Source: Alphaproteobacteria bacterium (GTDB lineage: Bacteria > Pseudomonadota > Alphaproteobacteria > CAAHEQ01 > UBA3637). Taken from it: a stretch of DNA of 64,000 nucleotides. The DNA lies in contig JAGCVC010000005.1 of NCBI GenBank assembly GCA_017962565.1, positions 16,541-80,540 of the forward strand. Direction: 5' to 3'. Numbering within the stretch: the first letter of the stretch is position 1; each line of letters opens with the position of its first letter. This document shows positions 45,161-55,490 of this stretch, piece by piece. Below the pieces are notes generated by a model that was given only the letters and a program-made list of their open reading frames with translations, was not told the DNA's origin and did no database searches. A program made the position numbers and the translations under genes.

Positions 45161-45400
45161 ATGCAAAAATTGTTCGATTACTGCAAAAAACGTGAAGCTG
45201 AGATATACAAGCAAATCGCTACTATGAATTTGCCGATAACAGTTAAAGCGGCAATGTACACTTGTAAAACAAGAGAGATGGACAGATTAATAAAACAATC
45301 ATCTTTCCCCTTGACAACTAAAACACCCGTCATTAAAATGAGAACAAAAAGAGAACATTATAATGACGATGCTAAAGGAACACATTATTGCATTAGTTGA
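45161..45400 (+). CDS. Small unknown protein under the riboswitch
   Basis: The 79-aa product is basic, with a helical N-terminal half (LFDYCKKREAEIYKQIATMN). AAAGGAGATTAAA precedes the ATG. It is the first gene after the riboswitch terminator and overlaps the start of the Y-family polymerase gene by 38 bases in another frame, so the two are likely co-transcribed. No family recognised. Confidence 0.65.
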   Translation: MQKLFDYCKKREAEIYKQIATMNLPITVKAAMYTCKTREMDRLIKQSSFPLTTKTPVIKMRTKREHYNDDAKGTHYCIS

Positions 45401-46532
45401 TTGTGACTGCTTTTTTGTCAGTTGTGAACGAGTGGATAATCCTAAATTAAATGGAAAACCCGTGTGTGTTACAACAGGTGCAAGCAGCAAAGGAATTGTT
45501 GTGTCTCGTTCTAATGAAGCCAAAGCACTTGGTATCAAAATGGGTGCCCCTATGTTTCAATTGGAAGGAAAGTATAACAATGTGCATTACATTCCTGCAC
45601 GACATACACGTTATGGAGAGATTTCTAAGCAGGTTATGGATGCCTTGCGGGAGTTTACACCTGATGTTGAAGAAGTATCAGTAGATGAAGCATACCTTGA
45701 TTTAACAGGAATGGACAAGATGTACGGGATGACTTATGAAGATTTGGTCAGAAAGATACGCTCTACCGTTTTAGAGAAAACAAAAGTTCCTGTGTCAATC
45801 GGTTTATCTACCAGCAAAACATTAGCAAAACTTGCAAGTGACAAAGCCAAAAAGACAGGTGGCATCTTTATTATTCCACCAGACAATGTAATGGAAATCT
45901 TAAAAGGCATTGAATTGGAAGAAATCTGCGGCATCAACCATCAAACAGCTATTAACTTTTGGAAAAAAGGTGTTTACACTTTGGAAGATTTTTTATCCAA
46001 AAAACCTTGTTGGGTGCGTCAGGCATTTGGCATCAATGGGGAAAGATTACGGTATGAGTTGGCTGGAACATCTGTATCTCCCGTTAATCCTGTAGAAGAA
46101 GCCCCACAATCCATACAGGATACAAGGGCTTTAGAAGATTTCACGGACAATTTGGCTGTTTTGGAAAGCACTTTGCCGTATCATGTCCACAGAGCATCTC
46201 GGAAGTTGCGTAAATGGGATGGATATTGTGGCGTTCTGTCGGTAATGCTGCGGACAAAGGATTTTAAGGTCGTTGAAACAGAAATCAAACTGGACAAGCC
46301 AACCAATTCAGAACAAACACTTTTGCGCAAATCACATGAGTTAATCAAAGTAATTTACAAACCAAGGACTTTATATCGTTCTGTTGGGATTACATTACGG
46401 AATCTGGTATTTGGAAAAGTAGAGCAACAATCACTTTTTGAAGAAATTGAACGAGAAGATGACAAACTTTCTCACCTGATAGACGATTTGGAAAAGAAAT
46501 ACGGCAAACAAGTCGTGAAATTGGGTGGGTAA
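45363..46532 (+). CDS. Y-family DNA polymerase (DinB/UmuC type)
   Basis: Translesion polymerase. The 389-aa product has the catalytic acid in ALVDCDCFFVSCE near residue 13 and the SVDEAYLDL motif at about 106-114, the palm/finger region SRSNEAKALGIKMG, a helix-hairpin-helix stretch and the little-finger domain. A beta-clamp binding motif QQSLF is near residue 360. Length is between DinB and UmuC; the family's plasmid-borne forms (UmuC/RumB) are the closest in kind. The ATG at 45,363 is two codons before another. Mobile-element copies usually raise mutation tolerance under SOS; here the riboswitch upstream suggests another input. Confidence 0.88.
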   Translation: MTMLKEHIIALVDCDCFFVSCERVDNPKLNGKPVCVTTGASSKGIVVSRSNEAKALGIKMGAPMFQLEGKYNNVHYIPARHTRYGEISKQVMDALREFTPDVEEVSVDEAYLDLTGMDKMYGMTYEDLVRKIRSTVLEKTKVPVSIGLSTSKTLAKLASDKAKKTGGIFIIPPDNVMEILKGIELEEICGINHQTAINFWKKGVYTLEDFLSKKPCWVRQAFGINGERLRYELAGTSVSPVNPVEEAPQSIQDTRALEDFTDNLAVLESTLPYHVHRASRKLRKWDGYCGVLSVMLRTKDFKVVETEIKLDKPTNSEQTLLRKSHELIKVIYKPRTLYRSVGITLRNLVFGKVEQQSLFEEIEREDDKLSHLIDDLEKKYGKQVVKLGG

Positions 46533-46597
46533 AGGGTTGATTTTTAGGCAAAACATACATATGTAAATGAATGGACTATTAAGAAATTGGGAAAATA

Positions 46598-47374
46598 ATG
46601 GATAAAGAAAACAAAAATATTAATTCGTTAGTAAATGCACATAAAAAATTATTAGATGATTTAATTATGCACGGAAAAACAATTAAATTACAATTCGACA
46701 CTAATGAAAATAAAATTTATTCTGTATTTTTAGAACGACAAATATCATTGGCAAAATCAATTGAAATTCTATTGAGAAAAAAACAATTCTATGATGCTTG
46801 TATTTTAGCATCATCTTTAGCTGAAAACTTCATTTTAGTAAAATATTTGATTGTGTATGAAAAAATAGATGATTTTGTCGATTTCCATTGTATAGAAACA
46901 TTTCCAATGATTAAACAAAATCCGAAATTGCAACAAGAAGCTTTAGAAGTGATAGAAACGCATAACCTAAGAAGATTTCTAAAACAAAGGAAGACAAAGG
47001 GAAAAATTGATTTGTTGGATTCCAATAATTACATCGCTCCGTGGAAAAATATTCAAGCAATGGTAGACCAAATTGTAAAAAAAGGAGATGAGGATATTAA
47101 ATCTTTAAAGTTTAACTACGATATACTATGCTCCTATAAACATTCTGGGCCTTATACTTTACTCTCCAGAAAATTTGGGGCTCCTCCGGAAAATGATGCG
47201 ATGATTGTTTTAGGAATAACATGTATGGTTCTTTTACATCAATTTGCTGTAGTAGCACAGAATCCAAATAGTATTTTCTTTCAAAAACAAGTAAAATTAA
47301 AAGAAAAATTTGAACATTTGATGGAAACTGTTAAACAATTTGAAGAAAACAGAAAAAAAGAACATTTTTCTTGA
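46598..47374 (+). CDS. DUF5677-like helical protein
   Basis: The 258-aa product is alpha-helical without signal peptide. The segment FYDACILASSLAENFILVKYL and a later YKHSGPYTLLSR resemble DUF5677 proteins, which are often found near defence genes; their role is unknown. The match is by general pattern only. It lies between the polymerase gene and the type I restriction operon in the same direction. Confidence 0.5.
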   Translation: MDKENKNINSLVNAHKKLLDDLIMHGKTIKLQFDTNENKIYSVFLERQISLAKSIEILLRKKQFYDACILASSLAENFILVKYLIVYEKIDDFVDFHCIETFPMIKQNPKLQQEALEVIETHNLRRFLKQRKTKGKIDLLDSNNYIAPWKNIQAMVDQIVKKGDEDIKSLKFNYDILCSYKHSGPYTLLSRKFGAPPENDAMIVLGITCMVLLHQFAVVAQNPNSIFFQKQVKLKEKFEHLMETVKQFEENRKKEHFS

Positions 47375-47437
47375 TTCTTTTCAAAAACTTACATAAACTA
47401 AAAGCCATGTAAAACTTTCTATCAAACGAGGTTGAAA

Positions 47438-48949
47438 ATGGCAGTAAAAAGTAACGCAAATATAGGTTTTGAAAAGCAAATTTGGGGAGCTGCTTGCGAA
47501 CTGTGGGGACATATACCCGCAGCAGATTATCGCAAGGTTATCGTAGGACTTATCTTTCTGCGTTATATTTCATTTGCATTTGAAAAGCGTTATCAAGAAT
47601 TGGTTGCCGAAGGCGATGGTTTTGAAAACGACAAAGATGCCTATATTGAGGAAGGAATTTTCTACGTTCCGAAAGCAGCTCGTTGGAGTAAAATAGCTGC
47701 AGCTGCGCATACTCCTGAAATAGGAATGGTAATTGACGAAGCCATGCGGGCTATTGAGGCAGAAAACAAATCATTGAAAAATGTTTTACCTAAAAACTAT
47801 GCCAGCCAAGATTTGGACAAACGTGTCCTGGGTAATGTCGTGGATTTGTTTACAAACAATATCGATATGTCTGAAACAGACAAAGACAAGGACTTGCTGG
47901 GCAGAACTTATGAATACTGTATTGCCCAATTCGCCGCTTACGAAGGAACAAAAGGTGGCGAATTCTATACACCGTCCAGTATTGTTCGCACAATTGTAGA
48001 AGTTTTAAAACCTTTTGACAATTGCCGAGTGTATGACCCTTGTTGTGGTTCGGGTGGTATGTTTGTGCAATCCGTTAAATTCTTGCAAGCGCACAGTGGT
48101 AATCGCAACCGAATTTCCGTTTATGGTCAAGAATCCAACGCAGACACATGGAAAATGGCAAAAATGAATATGGCTATTCGTGGAATTGATGCCAATTTAG
48201 GTCCTTATCAAGCAGATACATTCTTTAACGATTTACATCAGCATGAAAAGTTTGATTTTATTATGGCAAATCCACCATTTAATTTGTCAAATTGGGGACA
48301 AGATAAATTGTTGGATGATGTGCGCTGGCAATATGGAATTCCTCCGGCAAGCAATGCCAACTACGCATGGATACAACACATGATACACCACCTTGCACCA
48401 AATGGTAAAATCGGTTTGGTTTTGGCAAACGGAGCACTTTCTTCTACCAACAGTGGCGAAGGTGATATTCGGCAGAAAATCATAGAGGCAGATTTGGTTG
48501 AGGGCATTATTGCTCTGCCGACACAACTGTTCTACAGCGTTACAATTCCTGTCACTTTGTGGTTCATTAGTAAGAATAAGCAACAAAAAGGACGTACAGT
48601 TTTTATTGATGCCCGCAAAATGGGTTATATGGTAGACAGAAAGCATCGTGATTTTACAGATACCGACATTCAAAAGATAGCTGATACTTTTGCAGCATTT
48701 CAAAACGGAACTTTACAAAATGTAAAAGGTTTCTGTGCTGTAGCAACAACCGAGGAAATTGCCAAACAAGATTACATTTTGACCCCTGGTCGTTATGTGG
48801 GGATAGAGGAACAAGCTGATGATGGTGAACCGTTTGAAGATAAGATGAAACGATTGACTTCTGAACTTTCCGAGATGTTTAAGCAATCTTCCACCCTCCA
48901 AGAAGAAATCAAAACCAAACTGAAACAGATTGGATGGGAGGTTAAATGA
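47438..48949 (+). CDS. hsdM: Type I restriction-modification methyltransferase subunit HsdM
   Basis: Adenine-N6 methyltransferase subunit. The ATG at 47,438 has GAGG ahead of it; a TTG two codons upstream is less likely. The 503-aa product has the N-terminal helical domain (WGACELWGHIP-type opening), the SAM motif YDPCCGSGG at 199-207 and the catalytic NPPF at 278-281. KGGEFYTPSSIVR is typical. It begins a five-gene operon in which each junction overlaps; the stop TGA overlaps the next ATG. Confidence 0.95.
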   Translation: MAVKSNANIGFEKQIWGAACELWGHIPAADYRKVIVGLIFLRYISFAFEKRYQELVAEGDGFENDKDAYIEEGIFYVPKAARWSKIAAAAHTPEIGMVIDEAMRAIEAENKSLKNVLPKNYASQDLDKRVLGNVVDLFTNNIDMSETDKDKDLLGRTYEYCIAQFAAYEGTKGGEFYTPSSIVRTIVEVLKPFDNCRVYDPCCGSGGMFVQSVKFLQAHSGNRNRISVYGQESNADTWKMAKMNMAIRGIDANLGPYQADTFFNDLHQHEKFDFIMANPPFNLSNWGQDKLLDDVRWQYGIPPASNANYAWIQHMIHHLAPNGKIGLVLANGALSSTNSGEGDIRQKIIEADLVEGIIALPTQLFYSVTIPVTLWFISKNKQQKGRTVFIDARKMGYMVDRKHRDFTDTDIQKIADTFAAFQNGTLQNVKGFCAVATTEEIAKQDYILTPGRYVGIEEQADDGEPFEDKMKRLTSELSEMFKQSSTLQEEIKTKLKQIGWEVK

Positions 48950-50358
48950 TGATACGTATTTTATTAATTTTAGGAATCTTATTATTACTACTAACTTTTG
49001 GGTATATTTTTGACTTTTCGATGGATGAAATAAAAATTTGTTTTAAAGACCATCCTGATAGTTTGCTTATTTTATTAGCTCTTTTGGGTTATTTATTTAT
49101 AAATTTAGTTTCAAAATGTAAAAGACAGCAAGAAGGATTAGAGGCACCCGAAACAAAAAAGAATGAAACATTAGAAAAATTACAGGAACGCATTGTGATT
49201 CCGCAAAAAAAATCCGTAGTAACTGTTCGAGAAATTAAAAATAAAGCACGAAATAGAAAAGATGCAGAATTAGAAGAAATTTTTAAATGTATAGAAAAAC
49301 GTAAGTATGAATTAGTTATATCTAAAATAAGAGATAAATTGAAAACAACAGAAAATGAAAAAATAGAATTTTTGTGCAGATTCACTCTTTATTACACATA
49401 CCTTGAATATGAAAACGATCAATATCTTAGTGATATAATTGATAATTTACAAAAACTTATTCCATTGGTAAAAAAATACTCAAAAGAATATCGTTTATAT
49501 CTGGAAGTTCGTTACAGTCTAATGGTAGCCTATGCGAAACAAAATAAATTTGAAAATGTTAAAAAAGAAAATTATGACTTATTAAAAGAAATGAAAAATA
49601 ATCCAGAATTTTCTTCTGATATGAAATACAGATGTTATAATATGCAAGCTGCTGTTTATTTAGAAGAAAACAATATTCCATATGCTATGGGATATTTTGA
49701 TAAAGCTTTGGAATACAGCGAAAATGATTTCGATATTTTATTTAACATGGCATTAACGTATCATTATATGTGCAATGATATTGATAAGTGCCTAGAGTAT
49801 ATAGATAAAATCGATCCAACCCAAATTAGTGAGAATGATGAACGTTATCGTTTACTCGTTGATGTACAGTGTTATTGTTTAGCATTAAAAAAAGATTATT
49901 TTAAAGCATATGAAATCATGGATAATTATCTTAATTTTAGTAATGATAGATCTTATCACATAGAAGCTAATAAAGCTTATATTGCTTATAAATTAAATAA
50001 ATTTGATGAAGCACAAAAACTTGTTGATGAAGTTTTATCTATGGTATCTGAAGCAACGGCTATTAATGTCCGAGGTATGCTGCAACTTGATACAAGCAAA
50101 TATGAAGAGGCATATCATAATTTTAAAAGTATTATAAGCGAATTTATTGATGGTGATAAATACTTTCTTGGTGAAATTTACTATCATTGTTCTTATGCTT
50201 GCTTGAAACTCAACAAAGTTGAAGAAGCAATTGATTATTTCAATAAAGCAAAAGAAACGAATTATAACGATTTTAATGGCGATTACATTGTCGATCTAGA
50301 TGTAGCACAACAAGAACACAGCAAATCTAAAGAAAAAAAGGATTGTAGCAATGACTGA
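48946..50358 (+). CDS. Membrane-anchored TPR protein inside the restriction operon
   Basis: The 470-aa product has two hydrophobic segments in the first 60 residues (ILLILGILLLLLTFGYIF and SLLILLALLGYLFINLV), then a charged linker and a series of TPR-like helix pairs to the C-terminus (such as PYAMGYFDKALEYSENDFDILFNMAL and KFDEAQKLVDEVLS). TPR repeats bind partner proteins. It is joined to hsdM by an ATGA overlap and to hsdS by eight bases, so it must be expressed with them. A membrane-anchored partner for a type I system is not standard. Its role could be regulation or sensing; that is inference. Confidence 0.75.
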   Translation: MMIRILLILGILLLLLTFGYIFDFSMDEIKICFKDHPDSLLILLALLGYLFINLVSKCKRQQEGLEAPETKKNETLEKLQERIVIPQKKSVVTVREIKNKARNRKDAELEEIFKCIEKRKYELVISKIRDKLKTTENEKIEFLCRFTLYYTYLEYENDQYLSDIIDNLQKLIPLVKKYSKEYRLYLEVRYSLMVAYAKQNKFENVKKENYDLLKEMKNNPEFSSDMKYRCYNMQAAVYLEENNIPYAMGYFDKALEYSENDFDILFNMALTYHYMCNDIDKCLEYIDKIDPTQISENDERYRLLVDVQCYCLALKKDYFKAYEIMDNYLNFSNDRSYHIEANKAYIAYKLNKFDEAQKLVDEVLSMVSEATAINVRGMLQLDTSKYEEAYHNFKSIISEFIDGDKYFLGEIYYHCSYACLKLNKVEEAIDYFNKAKETNYNDFNGDYIVDLDVAQQEHSKSKEKKDCSND

Positions 50359-51571
50359 TTGGCAAGAGGTAAAATTAGGCGATATTGCAACTATTACGAT
50401 GGGTCAATCTCCCAAATCTGAATTTTACAATTCAACGGGTAAAGGGTTGCCTTTTCTTCAAGGTAATAGAACATTTGGGCTGAAATATCCAACATTTGAT
50501 ACATACACAACTAATCCAACGAAAATTGCAGAAGCTGGGGATATTATTATGAGTGTCCGTGCCCCTGTCGGAGATTTAAATATAACGCCTCAAAAAATAT
50601 GTCTAGGCCGAGGAGTTTGTTCCTTGCGTATGAAAAATGGCGATCAAGCTTTCTTGTATTATCTAATGAAATATAATAACACTTCGTTGCTTAACAGAGA
50701 AAGTGGGACAATATTTGGTTCTGTAAATAAGAGTGATATAGAAAGCTTAATAGTTAATATTCCTAACGGCGAGGTGCAGAAGAAGATTGCGGGGGTGTTG
50801 GGAGCGCTGGATGATAAGATAGAGCTGAACAACAAAATCAATCAAAACCTAGAACTCCAAGCCCAAGCCCTCTTTAAATCCTGGTTCGTAGATTTTGAAC
50901 CATTTGGCGGAACAAAGCCCTCAGATTGGAAAGAAATACAATTGTCAGAAATAGCTGATTTTATTGGTGGTTATTCGTATAAAGGAACAGAATTACGACA
51001 ATCCTTAACCGCGATGGCTACAATAAAAAATTTTGATAGAAATGGGGGATTTAAGTTGGATGGTTATAAGGAAATTGAACCATCTGCCAAGCTAAAACGA
51101 AATCAATATGTTGAGTTGTTTGATACGTTAGTAGCTCACACAGATTTAACCCAAAATGCAGAGGTAATTGGTAATGCAGAGATGCTTTTAACTAAGGGAA
51201 AATATAAAGATATTATAATATCAATGGATGTTGTAAAAGTTATGCCTAAAAATGGAATTTCTAAATATCTATTAGCAGCAATTTTGAAAGATTCTCGTTT
51301 TAAACAGCATTGTTTGGGATATGTTAATGGGACAACGGTGTTACATCTCAGTAAAAGAGCATTACCAGAATATGGTTTAATTTTTCCAAAGGATGTAAAG
51401 ATTTTAGATAAAATTTCATGTTTATTTGAAGATTTGTATAAGAAAATTGCGTTAAACATTGAAGAAAATATGAGGTTATCTGGACTTCGAGACACGTTAT
51501 TACCCAAACTCATGTCCGGCGAAATCAATGTTGATAATGTAGATATTTCACAATTAAAGGATACCCCATGA
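50351..51571 (+). CDS. hsdS: Type I restriction-modification specificity subunit HsdS
   Basis: Sets DNA target recognition. The 406-aa product has two target recognition domains (about residues 1-140 and 195-350), each followed by a conserved helix: IAGVLGALDDKIELNNKINQ then LFKSWFVDFEPF in the middle, and a shorter spacer at the C-terminus ending LRDTLLPKLMSGEINV. It overlaps both neighbours (8 and 4 bases). The target sequence cannot be read from the protein. Confidence 0.93.
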   Translation: MTDWQEVKLGDIATITMGQSPKSEFYNSTGKGLPFLQGNRTFGLKYPTFDTYTTNPTKIAEAGDIIMSVRAPVGDLNITPQKICLGRGVCSLRMKNGDQAFLYYLMKYNNTSLLNRESGTIFGSVNKSDIESLIVNIPNGEVQKKIAGVLGALDDKIELNNKINQNLELQAQALFKSWFVDFEPFGGTKPSDWKEIQLSEIADFIGGYSYKGTELRQSLTAMATIKNFDRNGGFKLDGYKEIEPSAKLKRNQYVELFDTLVAHTDLTQNAEVIGNAEMLLTKGKYKDIIISMDVVKVMPKNGISKYLLAAILKDSRFKQHCLGYVNGTTVLHLSKRALPEYGLIFPKDVKILDKISCLFEDLYKKIALNIEENMRLSGLRDTLLPKLMSGEINVDNVDISQLKDTP

Positions 51572-52440
51572 CCCGTAAAAATATCTTTGAAATATTAGAA
51601 AGTAAATACAATCCAACCAATGAATTATTTAAAATAGCAACTCTTTTTGGGGACAAGAGCATTATACATACTTTTACCATGCTGTTAGGAAAAGAAGTAA
51701 CAAATCGCTATTCTATAGAAGAAAAAGTTAATGATATTTTTTCTAGTTGGAAAAGTAGAGGTACGTGCATAAGCTGTGAAGATATGAGAAACGAACTGGG
51801 GATAAATGAGATTTTTAAAAAATTTGGAAAAATTCCAACGGATGATATTATTTGTTGTTTGGAATACTATAAAAATATTTACTTTTTGTTTGTTAACAGA
51901 GTCAAACCTGTTTTACAAAATTACAAATATACCAATAGTTTTCATATGTTGAATTCCAATATGGACACATTATTAGATCACCTTAATTATGATCAATATT
52001 GCTTTAAAGATCAGGAAAAAGTTATACTAGTTCCCAAAAATCCTGCTGCAACTGCTGTAGCAGAGATTTCATCTGAAGATACAGCTATGGCAATATTGAA
52101 ATATCATCACGCATCATTAAAGGGACAAATAGAAGAAAAAAGGGATCTTTTGAGACGAATAGCAAAAGAGTATGAACCTATACTAGATAATGGTGTTAAT
52201 GGTTTTAATGATTATTTTAAAAGAGCTAATGATTTATTAAACAATTTGGATATTCGTCACAACAATAAAGTTGGGAAAAAGAAAAATGAGTTAGTTACCA
52301 ATCTAACAAATGAAGAATTAGAAAAATGGTATGATGAACTTTATCAGTTGCTTTTATTTTGTGTTTTGATTAAAGATAATAAGGAACGTAAAGAAAGAAT
52401 AGAAGAATTTCTTAATACTAAAAGAAAGGATGCAAAATGA
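51568..52440 (+). CDS. Unknown protein coupled between hsdS and hsdR
   Basis: Not recognised. The 290-aa product is mostly helical, without signal peptide or membrane segment. The C-terminal ~120 residues (ILKYHHASLKGQIEEKRDLL, then LDIRHNNKVGKKKN and WYDELYQLLLFCVLI) have a HEPN-like look, a helical fold seen in many defence RNases and Abi proteins, but no clear RxxxxH motif is visible. ATGA overlaps link it to hsdS and hsdR, so it is a fixed part of the operon. An abortive-infection add-on or an inhibitor of HsdR are both possible. Confidence 0.65.
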   Translation: MTRKNIFEILESKYNPTNELFKIATLFGDKSIIHTFTMLLGKEVTNRYSIEEKVNDIFSSWKSRGTCISCEDMRNELGINEIFKKFGKIPTDDIICCLEYYKNIYFLFVNRVKPVLQNYKYTNSFHMLNSNMDTLLDHLNYDQYCFKDQEKVILVPKNPAATAVAEISSEDTAMAILKYHHASLKGQIEEKRDLLRRIAKEYEPILDNGVNGFNDYFKRANDLLNNLDIRHNNKVGKKKNELVTNLTNEELEKWYDELYQLLLFCVLIKDNKERKERIEEFLNTKRKDAK

Positions 52441-55400
52441 CAGATACTTTCATCAATCCGGTAAGTGAAGAAGCTTATGAAAACACTGTGATAGAGTTGT
52501 TTGAGGGAATGGGATATCGTCATGTCTATGGACCGGATTTGGAAAATCGGGATTTTTATTCACCTTTATATGAGGATGAGTTGATTGATGCGTTGCATCG
52601 TTTGAATCCCAAATTACCGGAAACAGCAATTAAAGAAGCTTATGCAAAATTAAAGAACTTTGAAAATGCGGAATTGGTGCAGAAAAATACCATTTTTATG
52701 GATTATTTGCAAAACGGAATTACTGTTCACTATACTGAAAGAGGTGAAGCAAAAGATACCATTGTTTATTTGATAGATTACAACGACACCGATAAAAACT
52801 CTTTCATTGTGGCAAATCAGTGGACTTTTATAGAAAACAGCGAGAAACGTCCGGATGTTTTGTTGTTTGTGAACGGATTGCCTTTGGTTTTAATGGAATT
52901 AAAATCTCCTTCCCGTGAAGAAACGGATGTATCGGCAGCATATCGTCAAATTCAAAACTACAAACACGAAATACCATCAATGTTTGTGTATAATGCAATT
53001 TGTGTGATGAGTGATTTGTTGACATCCAAAGCAGGAACAATCACTTCTGATGAAGCTCGATTTATGGAATGGAAAACTGTGGATGGTCAATACGAAAATA
53101 CAAAACAAGCGCAGTTTGATACATTCTTCAACGGGATATTTCAAAAGGACCGGTTATTAGATATTTTGAAGAACTTTATTTGCTTTTCCGTTGAAAATAA
53201 AGGCAGTATAAAGATTTTAGCAGGATATCATCAATACTTTGCGGTTAAGAAAGCAATCGCATCAACTCAAAAAGCAACCGAAACAGATGGCAAAGGGGGT
53301 GTGTTTTGGCATACACAAGGTAGCGGGAAATCTTTATCTATGGTATTTTATGCACATTTATTGCAAACTGCTTTAGATAGTCCAACTATTGTGGTGCTAA
53401 CCGACCGTAATGATTTGGATGACCAACTATACGGACAATTTTCAAAATGTAAGGACTTTTTAAGACAAGACCCCATTCAAGCAGAAAGTCGAGAAGATTT
53501 GAAAAATTTGTTAAATGGTATAAAAGCCAATTGGATTTTCTTTACAACCATGCAAAAGTTTGAAGAGGCAGAAGAACCGCTTTCTGAACGTAGAAACATT
53601 GTTGTAATTGCTGATGAAGCACATCGAGGACAATATGGGTTGGCTGAAAAAATAACCAAAGACGGACAAATCAAGGTCGGAACGGCACGTATTATCCGTG
53701 ACAGCTTACCAAATGCAACATATATTGGGTTCACAGGAACGCCTCTTTCGAAAAAGGATAGAAATACTCGCGAAGTATTTGGCAATTACATTGATATCTA
53801 TGATATGACACAATCTGTTGAAGATGGTGCAACACGACCTGTTTACTATGAAAGCCGTGTTATTAAATTAAATTTGGATAAAGAAACCTTAAAGAAAATT
53901 GATGATGAATATGATTTAATGGCACAAAGGGCAGATCCTGCTGTTATCGAAGCCAGCAAAAAGAAACTGGGACAAATGGAAGCCATTTTAGGTAATGAAA
54001 ACACCATTCGTTCATTAGTAGATGACATCATAGACCATTATGAAAACTATCGAGAAAACTTATTAACCGGTAAAGCAATGATTGTCGCTTATTCAAGACC
54101 AATCGCATTGAAGATATATGAGCAAATTTTAAAATTACGTCCAAACTGGAAAGAAAAAGTAGCGGTTGTGATGACTTCTAGTAACGATGATCCTGAAGAT
54201 TGGCGACAAATTATTGGAAACAAAGCTCATAAAGAAGCATTAGCACGTAAATTTAAAGACAACAAAGACCCTCTGAAAATAGCAATTGTTGTGGATATGT
54301 GGTTAACCGGATTTGATGTGCCTTCTTTGGCAACTATGTATGTTTATAAACCAATGATTGGGCATAATCTGATGCAGGCAATTGCCCGCGTCAATCGTGT
54401 GTTCGAAGATAAGCAAGGTGGACTTGTCGTTGATTATGTCGGAATTGCAAGTGCTTTGAAACAAGCCATGAACGATTATACAGTTCGTGATAAAAAGAAC
54501 TATGGCGATATGGATATTACTAAGACGGCACTAAAACAGTTTGAAGAAAAACTGCAAGTTTGCCGTGATTTATTACATGGCTTTGATTATAAACAATTTA
54601 TGACTGGAAATAACTTAACTCGTGCCGGACTTATCAGTGATGCCGTGAACTTTGTTATTGGAACGGCAGAGAAAAAGGATCAATTTATTAAACAAGCGTT
54701 GATGTTGCATCAAGCATTATCGCTTTGTTCGTCTTTGGTTAAAGAGAAAGAACGTATAGAAGCTGCCTTTATGGAAGCTGTTCGTGTGTTAATTGTACGC
54801 CTAACCAATGCAGGTGGTGATAAAAAGATTTCATTAAAGGAAATGAATGAACGCATCAATGAACTTTTAAAACAAAGTATCAAAAGTGATGGTGTTATCA
54901 ATCTGTTTTCGGATGTTAAAGAAGAATTCAATCTATTTAGCCAAAACTTCTTAGAAGAAATATCCAAAATGAAACAGAAGAACCTAGCTGTTGAGTTGTT
55001 GAAAAGATTAATTGCAGAACAAATTTCTGTGTATCGTAGAACAAATGTTGTACGTTCTGAAACATTTAGTGAAATGATACAAGCTGTAATGAACCGTTAC
55101 TTGAATGGTATGTTGACTAATGAACAAGTTATAGAAGAGTTATTAAAACTTGCAAAACAAATCGTCATAGCTCAAAAAGAAGGTGCTGACTTGGGATTAA
55201 CTTCGGAAGAAGTTGCATTCTATGATGCTTTAACAAAGCCACAAGCAGTCAAGGACTTTTATGAAAATGATGAATTAATAGCAATTACAAAAGAGCTAAC
55301 TGAAACGCTTCGCAAAAATAAAACCATAGATTGGCAAAAGCGTGAAACTGCTAGAGCCAAAATGCGCATGCTTATCAAAAAGCTTCTTAAAAAACACAAA

Positions 55401-55484
55401 TATCCACCCGAAGGAGTTGATGACGCTGTCGAAACTGTGATGACTCAATGCGAACTTTGGACAGACAATGTGATGGAAGTATAA
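52437..55484 (+). CDS. hsdR: Type I restriction-modification nuclease/translocase HsdR
   Basis: ATP-dependent translocase and endonuclease. The 1015-aa product has the PD-(D/E)xK nuclease motif (Asp140, then E154-x-K156 in MELKS), Walker A in HTQGSGKSLSM (about 292-302), DEAH at 393-396, the TGTP motif III and the helicase motifs near MWLTGFDVPSLATMYVYKP and QAIARVNRV. The C-terminal helical region binds the methylase core. No defect is seen, so the system is probably active. It converges with the serine recombinase gene. Confidence 0.95.
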   Translation: MTDTFINPVSEEAYENTVIELFEGMGYRHVYGPDLENRDFYSPLYEDELIDALHRLNPKLPETAIKEAYAKLKNFENAELVQKNTIFMDYLQNGITVHYTERGEAKDTIVYLIDYNDTDKNSFIVANQWTFIENSEKRPDVLLFVNGLPLVLMELKSPSREETDVSAAYRQIQNYKHEIPSMFVYNAICVMSDLLTSKAGTITSDEARFMEWKTVDGQYENTKQAQFDTFFNGIFQKDRLLDILKNFICFSVENKGSIKILAGYHQYFAVKKAIASTQKATETDGKGGVFWHTQGSGKSLSMVFYAHLLQTALDSPTIVVLTDRNDLDDQLYGQFSKCKDFLRQDPIQAESREDLKNLLNGIKANWIFFTTMQKFEEAEEPLSERRNIVVIADEAHRGQYGLAEKITKDGQIKVGTARIIRDSLPNATYIGFTGTPLSKKDRNTREVFGNYIDIYDMTQSVEDGATRPVYYESRVIKLNLDKETLKKIDDEYDLMAQRADPAVIEASKKKLGQMEAILGNENTIRSLVDDIIDHYENYRENLLTGKAMIVAYSRPIALKIYEQILKLRPNWKEKVAVVMTSSNDDPEDWRQIIGNKAHKEALARKFKDNKDPLKIAIVVDMWLTGFDVPSLATMYVYKPMIGHNLMQAIARVNRVFEDKQGGLVVDYVGIASALKQAMNDYTVRDKKNYGDMDITKTALKQFEEKLQVCRDLLHGFDYKQFMTGNNLTRAGLISDAVNFVIGTAEKKDQFIKQALMLHQALSLCSSLVKEKERIEAAFMEAVRVLIVRLTNAGGDKKISLKEMNERINELLKQSIKSDGVINLFSDVKEEFNLFSQNFLEEISKMKQKNLAVELLKRLIAEQISVYRRTNVVRSETFSEMIQAVMNRYLNGMLTNEQVIEELLKLAKQIVIAQKEGADLGLTSEEVAFYDALTKPQAVKDFYENDELIAITKELTETLRKNKTIDWQKRETARAKMRMLIKKLLKKHKYPPEGVDDAVETVMTQCELWTDNVMEV

Positions 55485-55490
55485 GTATAG

